This document shows, piece by piece, positions 54,687-64,000 of a stretch of 64,000 bases of DNA. How positions within the stretch are numbered: position 1 is the first letter of the stretch; each line of letters begins with the position of its first letter. Source of the stretch: Acanthosoma haemorrhoidale. Its lineage: Eukaryota; Arthropoda; Insecta; Hemiptera; Acanthosomatidae. The stretch is from contig OV884011.1 of assembly GCA_930367205.1 (NCBI GenBank), forward strand, positions 42,607,754 to 42,671,753, given 5' to 3'. A program made the translations under genes and the position numbers. The notes under the pieces are model-generated. The model did no database searches. It was not told the DNA's origin and worked only from the letters and a program-made list of their open reading frames with translations.

Positions 54687-55463
54687 ATGACGAGATCGAG
54701 TATTGGTGCAATCAATGGCGGATCAAAGTTAATGAAGCAAAATGCTCCCACATTCCCACATGTCGCAAGACTTGTCCACTAGTTTATTTTAATTCTATTC
54801 CTCTCCCTGTAACCGAGACAGTGCGGTACTTAGGCTTCTATCTCGACAAACGACTGACCTGGAACCCACATACGAGACTAAAAAGACAAGAACTAAACAG
54901 ACGCTTTGGACAACTGTACAGACTACTTCAAAGGACATCCTATCTCTCAATAGAAAATAAACTACTAATCTACAAAGTTATACTTAAACCAATCTGGACA
55001 TACGGAATAGAGCTATAGGGGACAGCAAAAAAGTCGAACATCAAGCGTATCCAATCCTTTCAATCCAAAGTCCTGAGAACAATAGTAAATGCCCCTTATT
55101 ACGTCACCAACAAAACCCTTCATAATGATCTTAATATACCCTACATTCTTCAACTCATCCCTTCCAAATTCATGAAATTCCATAGTGACCTTTCCAACCA
55201 CCCTAATCCCGTAGCACAGTCATTGCACTGCGCCACTCATCCCTATAATCCTCCTCGGAGACTGAAACGGCAGTGGCCTCGTGACCTGCCGTAATCGCGT
55301 GACAGTGGGAGTCCTGGCAATGGCCAGTTTCTCCAATCATGTTCTATTGTATGAATGAGCGAGTGAATGATGCTGTAAATATGGTATGAATGAGATCATT
55401 TATCTCTATTATTATTGCCTTATAAAAGGCAGATTGTAATTATTGCACAATAAACTTTTTTGA
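54687..55463 (+). mobile_element. Jockey-type LINE copy E, 5'-truncated, 10-bp target duplication
   Basis: Bounded by GATAAATATT at 54677-54686 and 55464-55473. It starts inside RT (EIEYWCNQWRIKVNEAKC in the plus strand), has a small deletion near 54760, and runs through the RT C-terminus to a shortened 3' UTR. The tail hairpin is perfect here (TGCCTT-ATAA-AAGGCA, 55426-55441), followed by AATAAACTTTTTTGA and no poly(A). Confidence 0.88.
54780..55294 (+). pseudogene. LINE copy E: RT C-terminus with one nonsense codon
   Basis: From about 54780 the plus frame encodes VYFNSIPLPVTETVRYLGFY, then LDKRLTWNPHTRLKRQELNR and ILKPIWTYGIEL. A TAG at 55016-55018 replaces the Trp codon TGG found in copy C (IELWG). 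After it the same frame continues to RRLKRQWPRDLP and stop near 55293. Apart from that change the frame is well preserved, so copy E is fairly young. Confidence 0.82.
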
Positions 55464-55473
55464 GATAAATATT

Positions 55474-56348
55474 GATCTTGATGAATTCTTTTGCATTATT
55501 TTGATTGAATTGTGCTTATTATTAAATATACAGTTCATTCACAACGTTTGAGATACATATAGTCTCCATTTCAAAGTTACTGATTGAAGAAAAAATAAAA
55601 ATAAATGTAACCAAGGAAATAATAACTGTCAGTAACTGTAAGTAGACTAAGCACATAGAATATTGGTCACTTTTCAGAATATGAGGCCAGCTGAAGATAC
55701 TATAAATTGACTAGTCGAATGGCTCATAGGGATAGTTTCTTGTAATGCCTTACTGGTTAAGGGATATGGCAGTTCAACTATGAATTAAGGTTGCCTTTAC
55801 GTGACTGGTGACTATAAAAAAGGATAAGATGAGGAGAGTACAATGTATCAAAGTTCTGAATATTAAAATATAATGATTTAATAACTCTAGTGAAAATAAC
55901 ACAAACCTGTTCATAGCTTTTGGGGATAGTGGCCAAAAGAAATCATAATTTGTTTTAATGATTTAGTACTCAAAAAATAGTTTCCCCTTACAAAAGAAAA
56001 CAAAAAAAACTCTTATGCTTCTGTTGCTTTGTGTGTGTGCGTGTGTGAAGGGGGGGGGTACTAAAAATGCGTGTACCTTGCACGGCCATCTGTCCACCTA
56101 GGCCCCTGCCCTTGGCTACAATCTTCCTCTACTTTATAGCTGTGTGATCTCTTGTCTATGGATTGATGGAGAAGGATAAAAAAAAACCTGGTAGTTGACC
56201 ACGTTATGAACGAGAGATGTTTATTTCTTCTCTGTCGATCGGTTTTAGGGCTGATTAAGTCTTCCCAATTAAGTAGGCAGCGAGATTTTTCACGTTGGGG
56301 GCGGGCCATTGGCATTGGCGTGTTTTTTTACATTGAACAGGGAAGGAA
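55474..56348. other. AT-rich spacer with a GT/G-rich simple repeat
   Basis: A GTGTGT...GGGGGGGG stretch lies at 56030-56059. The opposed ORFs 56061-56315 (-) and 56206-56460 (+) have no motif. Confidence 0.5.
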
Positions 56349-56400
56349 TGCTCCGTGGGAAGAGCACTTGACAGGAGACCAAGAGTTCCAGGTTGATGAC
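56349..56400 (+). mobile_element. tRNA-like (SINE-type) relic
   Basis: TGCTCCGTGGGAAGAGCACTTG, then GGAGACC, AGAGTTCCAGGTTGATGAC follow the order of tRNA box A, anticodon arm, variable region and a degenerate box B (GGTTGATGAC for GGTTCGANTCC). There is no matching acceptor stem, so it is more likely a SINE head or tRNA pseudogene than a working tRNA. Confidence 0.3.
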
Positions 56401-57766
56401 TATCTTTTTATCTTTCTATTGATGAGGGTGCTGACTAATCAATTAGATGACTCGTCATAAAATAAAGAAAAATTCCTGGTATAAATAAAGACAAAATCTC
56501 TTATCATTGGGTTTATTCTTATACCATTGCCATTGTGCCTGTGTTTTTGTGTAATTTAGTGAGCAGTGAACAGCGACCGTCTCGAACGGAAACGCTTAGT
56601 CCTGGTTTTGCTGGCCATTCGTAATAGCCGATCATAATAGCCTCATAAATATCGAGCAATTACTGCACGTCTGCGGATACACTAATACACTCTATAATAT
56701 ACAGGCCTAAGCGTTGAAAAATATGCCTTCCCCTCTCAATGATGGCCTAATAACATGGAAATGCATCATCTATCACTGCCAACGGCCTGCCTGTCTGACC
56801 CCTTCCTTCGACCTTGTCCGTAACTTGACGAACGCTCTACGGGATAATTGGTGGGTCTTCTAAGGGCGATGTTAATGGATCCATAAGCGTCAGGAAGCTG
56901 CTAAACAAACCTCAAAGAATGACGGAATAAAAAAAAATAAATAATAAATGGCCACGTTTCTTATTTCGTTGGTTTCGGCCTTCCAAAAGGAACCCTTGAA
57001 CTCGGACATTGACGTTAAAGGAAAAAAGAAAACATTGTGCAGATGATTTTCATAGTTCAGTCAATGTCAAAAGAATAAAATTGATCATTAAAAAATGAGC
57101 TATAATTATTTGTGTATTATATTCCTTTTGCATTACTTGTTCTATTTTTTTTCTCTTTTCAAAAAATTGTATGATCTTCCAAACAACGGAAAATTTTAAT
57201 TAAAAATCTATTTCTCTAATAGATGTTTTTCTAAATCGTTATACAGAAATTTAATTTCTATTTTGAACCCCGTGGCTACTATAGAAGCACATTAGTCAGA
57301 AAGTGTTGCTAGGTCAAACCCAGTAAGCTTTTTTTAGGAAACTCCTCATCTCTCTAGTTTTGGTATCCACTGCTCCCTGGGTGTGAGGGTGTGATGGGTC
57401 CATTCACACATGGAATATCATAGAGAGCCATACAGTCCTCATTCCGCAAGGCAGAAACTACAATTTTTCGCGTTCTTTGTTCAGTATAATTTAAGACCGT
57501 ATATACAATAATTTTATAACTATCAACACAATTAATACTGCCGCCAGTAAAAGGCGTTATCTGAAAATCTTAAAGTGGTCATCTCCAGAATTCGAATCCT
57601 TTGTTCCAGACCAGTTTAAACTTGTACTGTAAACAGCTCATCTGTTTCCTAAATAGTGACGATCTTCTTTTCAGTCGTTCAAAGCACTTTAATTGTTTTC
57701 GTGTATCATGTGTATTCTCATGTGTACTCTCACCTTTTTCCCGGTAAAGTTGTAGTTCCAAATAAT
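56401..57766. other. AT-rich spacer, nothing recognised
   Basis: No supported feature. Confidence 0.5.
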
Positions 57767-57864
57767 GAGAGCCTGAAAAACTAGTGGTCAAAGGGTCCTA
57801 CGCATGCCCCAGGGAGTGGAAACCTCGTGCCAAAAAATAGTGCCACTAGCTCGTAGACCAATCA
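57767..57864. repeat. GC-richer direct repeat, copy 1
   Basis: GAGAGCCTGAAAAACTA, then GTCAAAGGGTCCT, CGCATGCCC, AGGGAGTGGAAACCTCGTGCC and CGTAGACCAATCA recur at 58189-58273. This copy has 13 extra bases (AAAAAATAGTGCC) near its right end. A CCAAT box is conserved in both. Confidence 0.85.
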
Positions 57865-58188
57865 AAAAGTGTACCTTGTTGAAGGGTACGTGGCAGGGTG
57901 AAGATGGTATCTTTTGTTTTTGTACGATTAAATTAATTTTTTTTAGATATTTATAAATGTCATTCAGTTCAATTTGGATGTTAACAGTTGCTGTGATTGC
58001 CGTTTGGCGGGAAGAGTACATATCATATAGCTTAATATCATACCTGTGGTAAACATTAGGCACAAAGGATGTTTTAGGAAGGATGGAGGTGAGTATTGAA
58101 AGAGAATAATAAACTTCTGATATTTAAAAAGTACCCAGTAATAATTTAATAAAACTTGCACTGAGAGTACACCACGTGTTACTTTGAC

Positions 58189-58273
58189 GAGAGCCTGAAA
58201 AACTATGCGTCAAAGGGTCCTGCGCATGCCCGAGGGAGTGGAAACCTCGTGCCGCTAGTTCGTAGACCAATCA
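58189..58273. repeat. GC-richer direct repeat, copy 2
   Basis: The shorter copy, 422 bp from copy 1. No inverted termini or coding frame were found. The intervening sequence is ordinary AT-rich spacer. Confidence 0.85.
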
Positions 58274-59114
58274 GCTAAAATAGGGCGCAAAGGACCAGTT
58301 AACTCCAGGTAAATAAAATAATAAATTTATAGCTGTGTTTGTGAAGAAGTTTTTTTCTTCTTGTAAAGAAATCTTAGGTTTCATATGGTGTTGAAAGGAA
58401 CGTACAATTGAATAGAAAAAAAATTGTAATGTATTTTTTCAACTGGTTCGGACTTTTAAACTACGCTTTTTCTAATCCCAAATGACTTTTTGGAGTGGAC
58501 CTCCTGTTTCCGTGCACGATCATTGTTTATATAGCCGAGGGACTTCGAAATGTTAGCTTTGGTATAAAATATGCAGTTATTAACGGTTACATCATCCTTG
58601 AAACATGTTCTATTGTATTTATTAATATACTATAAGTTACAAATAAAGTAGAGTTCTCTCTAAGTTTTAAATGGCTGGGATGTTAACAGAGAAACACCCT
58701 TAAGGGGAAAAAGTAGGTAATACAAAGAAACAAATGGTGTAAATGAAAAATTCTTTACTAGAATACTTACTTACATTTACACCGAACATGCTACAAGATG
58801 TATCTGACTCGTTTGTGCACATTATCAGGGTAAGCATACTGCGATCCATCTCAGATGTGTTAACTTCTAAGCAAACTACAGTTCTCTGTTATGCAGTGTT
58901 TCCAAGGTGGGATCATTAATATTCTGTCTTAGTAGGATATGACTCATTACAGAAGCTTTAAGGTTTATACGATGAAAGAATTGTATAATCAAATTAGTTA
59001 TCGCCGGTGTTTGATCAAGTGTTATCTTTTGAACAGATCTAATTGGTTATCTCTATCAAGGAAAAAAAAACAGGAAATCCATGATGAAAAAGGTATTAAC
59101 AGCTGTACGATGTG
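58274..59114. other. AT-rich spacer, nothing recognised
   Basis: TATAAAATA near 58562 is an isolated TATA-like string. Confidence 0.5.
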
Positions 59115-59170
59115 CAGCGTGTTATGGCCAACAGCGTTCGACTCCTGACCACAAAAGTTCAAGGGTACGT
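59115..59170 (+). mobile_element. tRNA-like (SINE-type) relic
   Basis: TTATGGCCAACAGCGTTCGA, CTCCTGACCACAAAAGTTCA, AGGGT resembles a tRNA-derived SINE head: box A-like TGGCCAA, an anticodon arm-like GCGTTCGACTCCTGACC and a poor box B. The 5' and 3' arms do not pair convincingly. Confidence 0.25.
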
Positions 59171-62100
59171 GCAATATTAAATATCGAAATATGCACGTAT
59201 ATTCCGACACACCATTTAAGTGGAACCACTCACTTCATTCCATGATCAATGATTATTACTATAGCGTAATCAGTGGGACCAAGGCCGGGCCACTACTCGA
59301 CTTGCCCAAGCTAGATCTGGAAAATCCTCTTGTATTTTAGTAGCCAGTAAATCATTCCATGGGCTGTATCATTTGCATTGCCAGCTACTTATGAATATAT
59401 TTATATATTCTTCTCCACAATTTATCAACCGTGGCATACACTTGGGTTAATGTCAAACAGTTGCGTATTCCGGTTTTGTACTTAGTTACAAAGGCCGTTT
59501 ATTGCTATTTCTTAATGTTTTTACAATCTTAACTAGTCCCGAACTATAAAAACAGCTTTAATTTATCTTCTGTTTATTGATTTAATGCCCTAGTCGCTGA
59601 GAGAATGTATTCAAGCTGGAGCGTTAATATTGTGTTACAAAGTGTCTTTACACATTTCTCTTTCAGGCTTTAAAAAAAATGAATGACCTAACAGAATGAC
59701 TGCCTATCCTGAGATAGGTGTAGATAAGAGCTAAATCATTTGGTAATTTTTCTAAAGTAAGAAACAGGTAATTACATTCATAGGAACTTTTTAATCAGAC
59801 ATACACTATTACCATAATCAAAGTTCGATAATTGTTGCAAAAATTATTAATTATTTGGCCATTGAAATCACATCCAAGCACTTAACCAACAAATAACTGA
59901 AACAGTTAACAGTAGTATTACCTTCTTTCGCATCTTTATACCCAATTTATCACTCAGTCTCAAGCTAATACAACAGTATCATCCGGCCAGCTCTGAAGAA
60001 CAGTGCTGTTCAGCAACCTTACTGAAAACCCAGATACCTGTATCATACCCAGTAGCTGTTATCAATCTTAAAAATATTTTAAGAGTTTGACAACTTTTAC
60101 ATCTTTACAGAAAAAGAATAATAAAGGCCTTCAGGGAGAGTTAGTTGAGAGGACGCTAAACCCTAGATGTCAAGTAATTCGATTGGCAAGCTGATCAATC
60201 TGCAAACCTAGTGTTCAACTCCATCTCCCCTCCACCATTCCCTCATTGCTGAAAAAAAGGGGTCATTGAGAGAGTTTAGGTTACTTTATGGTACTCCCTC
60301 CATTGTAACGGTGTGGCGAGCCCCAAACTATCTAGTTTTAACTGTATATATTTCTGAAAAATTTCATAAATTAAACCTTAAAAATGCAGAACGATCGCGA
60401 TGCATCAAGAATGTATTCCTGTGTAAATATTTTTTATCTCCCGATAAGATATAATATTATATAATAAATTTTGGGGATAATAAAAAAGATGTCTGGCTTG
60501 TTTGTATGGTTTGCCAAATTGTATGGCTTAAATTTTAATTGGTATGAGGTACTGTACAATGCTCACTAAAACAGTGCTGCAATAAGGTGACAAGACTTGA
60601 GCATTGTTGGAATTACGCCCCCATTCAATCCTGGCCAACAAAAAGCTTCTTTCAGAGCAAGTCAGGCAAAAGCCTATTCGTCCCAAAAACAGCCTACATT
60701 CATCAGCTGAACCATCGTCTACAAAAAATAAATTGCTTCTGAAACTAAGCAGTAGGAAAAAAAAAAATTACATTTAACAGACTTCAGAAATTTTATGAAT
60801 GAAGGAACTGATAAATATGTAATACTTCCAGAAGTATTACTAAATAAAGTATATAGTATGTAGTACTAAATAAAAATTTCTGAATTAAAGTTTTTTCAGT
60901 TCAGTGGAATTTCTGAAAATTTTGATTTTCACAGCACAGTGCTTAGACATCTAGTGGGCATAATTGCTAAATCTCCTTTAATAAGATTATTAAATTTATT
61001 GAAAATGCAGGGTTGACCGATGATAGTCTCTAAAGTAGACAGGATGTGCAGAGGATCTATCGTGGTTGTGTAAAATGTCTCTAGCACAGTTAGGGCTGAA
61101 AAAACTAAAAAAAAAGTTTAATTTAAATTTCTTAATTCTGATATACTCTAAAGTCTTGAGACTCAAAACTTAATGATGACATCTAAACCTTTAACTACTG
61201 TCCGAACCATGATGAGACCGCATTGTAGGAACCCTGTAGGATATTAAAAAAAAATAAAAAAAAAGGTATAACCTCCTCTTCACAAGAACTCACGCTATGT
61301 TCAGGGAAAGTTTTTACATAGTCTTAATATATAGTAAGTAGGTAGGATAACTGATTGCCAACTGATAGCTATGATAAAGATACTAGTTTCACTGCTGGAA
61401 ATATGGAAATAAAGGCACTGGATGTATATACACTGTTGTAGGACGTTCTCTAGGCATGAAATGACCTTTTGATATAATGGTTAACCTGCAGCCGGCATTG
61501 CGCTAAAAGCGAACCACTCGACTACATCTAATAATAAAATTGGTTTAATAGCATGCCTCTCTTGACCGGAGCAAGGGCTGTGTGTACTCGCTTATTAAAA
61601 GTATCAAGGAAAAGAGAGAGAAACCTTTCTGCAAACAACCTCAAATTTACACGGATCATGATATCCTGGTATGGGCAAAATACTACGATGTACCACTTTA
61701 CGGCTAGACGGCTATCTGTCTGTTTTGAAGAAAACCACGAACGAAGCAGATGCCAAGGTTCGCGGGTACAAGGCTACCACACCACTCGTGAACCTGATGC
61801 CGTCAGTAGAGTGGTTGAAAGGTCGCTCACTCGTGCTCCGTGATCAGGTCTAATAACCTCACGTCATTGTATTGTTTGTATGTCTGTTTATCTTGGTATC
61901 GGGAACGCTCAATGTTTTTTATTTCATAAGGTATACGAGTGTAAGGTCTCCTCTAGAACATTTTGTAAAACAATTTGTATTTTTACAAAAAAAAACATAC
62001 TATTTTCAACCCTAAATTGTTGGTACTACTTTCACACAGCTACTGAAAGTCGGTTTCCATTTGTCTTTCAGTATCGACATCCCTACTCCCGCCAATCCTG

Positions 62101-64000
62101 CGGCCCTGCAATTACCCGAGCTCTTTAACTACCACCTTCCACTTTGTCCTTCCAATCGCTCCAAGTTCCATCATGTTCTCATCGCCATCCTTCTTAAGTC
62201 GTCCCTCACATCACCTGACCATTTTTTTGAGACTGGCCTTTGTTACGCCTCCTTCATGTTGATGACAAACAAGAGATGTTTATGCGATATTTCTTCTGGA
62301 ATGCTTTCACCGCGACCACATGTCACTTTTCCATAACTGCTGGATATCGGCTCATCTATTTTGTTCCCTTTTAGGGTGGGCAGGAAGTTTACCTTAAGGT
62401 TTAAATTTCGTAGTTCAGCTGTTTAATGTACGCCTAGGGCTGTACAACGTTCATTATAACAATCTCAACGCAGAAAACAAAAACAGTACAAACATACAAA
62501 TACTCCTTGTATAGTTGGGGTGTGTGAAACGGATGTAAATTTTATGCGACTAGGAAAAATGGCAAGAATCTAAAAAAAATACCTTTCTAAGAACTTTCGA
62601 GTATGAATACGTTCTAAAAATGTAAGTAGAGTACTAAAAGCGTATTAGGGCGAATTTTTCAGAGCACACTAAAGTGGAATATTAAATACAGAAACATTTT
62701 AAAAACCTAAACCTTTATCTAAGGTACATTTTAAAATAAATGATTAGTTACTTATATAGCTACCATCAGTTGGTTAGTTGCTTATTTAATGTTTGTATAT
62801 CTGTACTATTTTATAATATATATAAGTATAATTCAGTTTTAAAATGAGAAACAAATATCAAAAATCGGTTGGAAATTTATACGATCCGGGATATTTAAAA
62901 AATTCAAATTAATAGTGAAAAACAATGTGAAATTCTTTTAGCAATTTCGCAACTTGCTCTTATAAAGTTTTATGTGATACTAAATATCAACTAAATAACT
63001 AAAGAGTTATTGTCTGCAGCAAATTATCAAACTGACGATGACTGTAATTAATAATATAATAGACTATAGATAATAATAATATTAAATAAGATGACAACTG
63101 GAGAGTTTCTAACAAGTATTAGCCGGAAGGAGGATCTCTATCGGTTTGTAGAGTCATGTCAATGATTAAATAGATTTTTTAGGACAAAATACAGAAAAGG
63201 AAAAAACAAAGGTGTGGCAACTTATCTTTGTGGTTTTACTCAGTCCGACATGAACACTACGGAAAAATAGAAAAAAAATGGACAAGAAGTGTCAGTAAGT
63301 ATATTGTTCATTTGTAACTGGGAAGATGCGAACACCGCACATTACAACTTCGCTGTGCGGGCGGCACTGTGGAACGGAGTCGCGCAGGCTTAGCATACCA
63401 GAGTGCCTTCTACTGTCGTACTTGTTGCAATATGCGTATGTTCCCACTAAACTTGTTAAGTTACTTACTGACTTTGGTTCTTCCGAGTCTTAGTCATTAT
63501 AAAAGTCTTTGATAATGTATATTTGCAACTTTCATATTCAGTAACTGACTTCTCCTTGATGCCATTAGACTTCACTTGAGCTCTAGCTGCTTAATGTCTA
63601 TCTCATTATAAACTCAAATTTACTCACTTACCAAAATCACATTCACTTCTCTGACAACGTTAGTTTTTGTAACAAAGGATTTGAGTTTTTAAAATTATTA
63701 ATGCACTTTCAATTATCAGTTAAAAGTGATATATAACACCTTAATCTTTCTAACTCGGTCCCTGGAGAGTCCCTTCATCTTAAGTATTTCCTCGTGTCTG
63801 TGTAAATCTGAAACAATTATATTAATATATAATAATAATTAATAGCCAACACGATTTTAACACTGAAGTTTGATGAATAAACCCAAGAAATAACTGAAAA
63901 AATCATAAATTATTTAAATATCACAGATCTTGAAAGGCCATTTCTCAGCCTACTCCATGAGGAAGTAATGGTCTTGGTTGAAGATTAATCGTAGAGAAGT
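59171..64000. other. AT-rich spacer, nothing recognised
   Basis: Nearly 5 kb without supported genes. Less AT-rich patches (60600-60720, 61740-61850, 62075-62220 after a TTTGTCTTTCAG acceptor-like string, and 63330-63420) were read in all frames without a recognisable protein. They may be old repeats or short exons. Confidence 0.5.

Noticed and set aside
61470..61515. Minus-strand box A-like TAGTCGAGTGG
   Set aside because: No box B at the right distance and no cloverleaf.

Overview
The window looks like AT-rich, gene-poor nuclear DNA of an arthropod, most probably an insect. The evidence is its content: Ty3/Gypsy elements whose LTRs end AGTTA...TAACT next to (TA)n, Jockey-type LINEs without poly(A) tails, and one small secreted glycine-rich protein of the cuticle or antimicrobial kind. 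No bacterial signs (operons, Shine-Dalgarno sites, dense ORFs) are present. The species cannot be named from the sequence.

Layout. 1-3.4 kb is AT-rich spacer. 3.4-12.4 kb is a cluster of three broken Gypsy elements. Two lie in tandem on the minus strand with three LTRs (3407-3594, 7148-7328, 10624-10792), so that the middle LTR serves both, and the array sits between (TA)n tracts. The third is on the plus strand and has no LTRs. A related solo LTR is at 15584-15749. From 16.9 to 55.5 kb the spacer is dotted with LINE copies. One Jockey-type family has five coding fragments: A 17964-19107 (-), B about 23540-24160 (+), C 30181-33164 (-), D 48906-50108 (-) and E 54687-55463 (+), plus an orphan 3' tail at 2231-2275. 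Copies A, C, D and E have target-site duplications of 10-15 bp that can be read directly. Copy C is split by a 1674-bp internally deleted Gypsy element (30961-32634) with two identical 164-bp LTRs and a 5-bp duplication, which must be a recent insertion. A second LINE family has fragments at 50521-50985 and 16974-17880.

Host genes. The only convincing host coding sequence is the glycine-rich secreted protein at 43896-44156; its first codons may lie in an unseen upstream exon. Candidate exons of unknown function are at 29291-29479 (-) and, more weakly, 24921-25148 (+). Just downstream of the glycine-rich gene is a very homogeneous minisatellite of 33 units of 58 bp (44925-46850). Decayed relics of piggyBac-like, pogo-like, LINE and Gypsy proteins are weaker calls.

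How it fits together. Nearly everything recognisable is transposon-derived and inactive. The order of events is partly readable: Jockey copies inserted into spacer, a Gypsy element later inserted into copy C, and the tandem Gypsy array formed in a TA-rich target. No complete autonomous element and no clearly new multi-gene system was found. The most unusual structures are the shared-LTR tandem array, the nested young deletion derivative, the minisatellite and a duplicated 70-bp hairpin near 53 kb.
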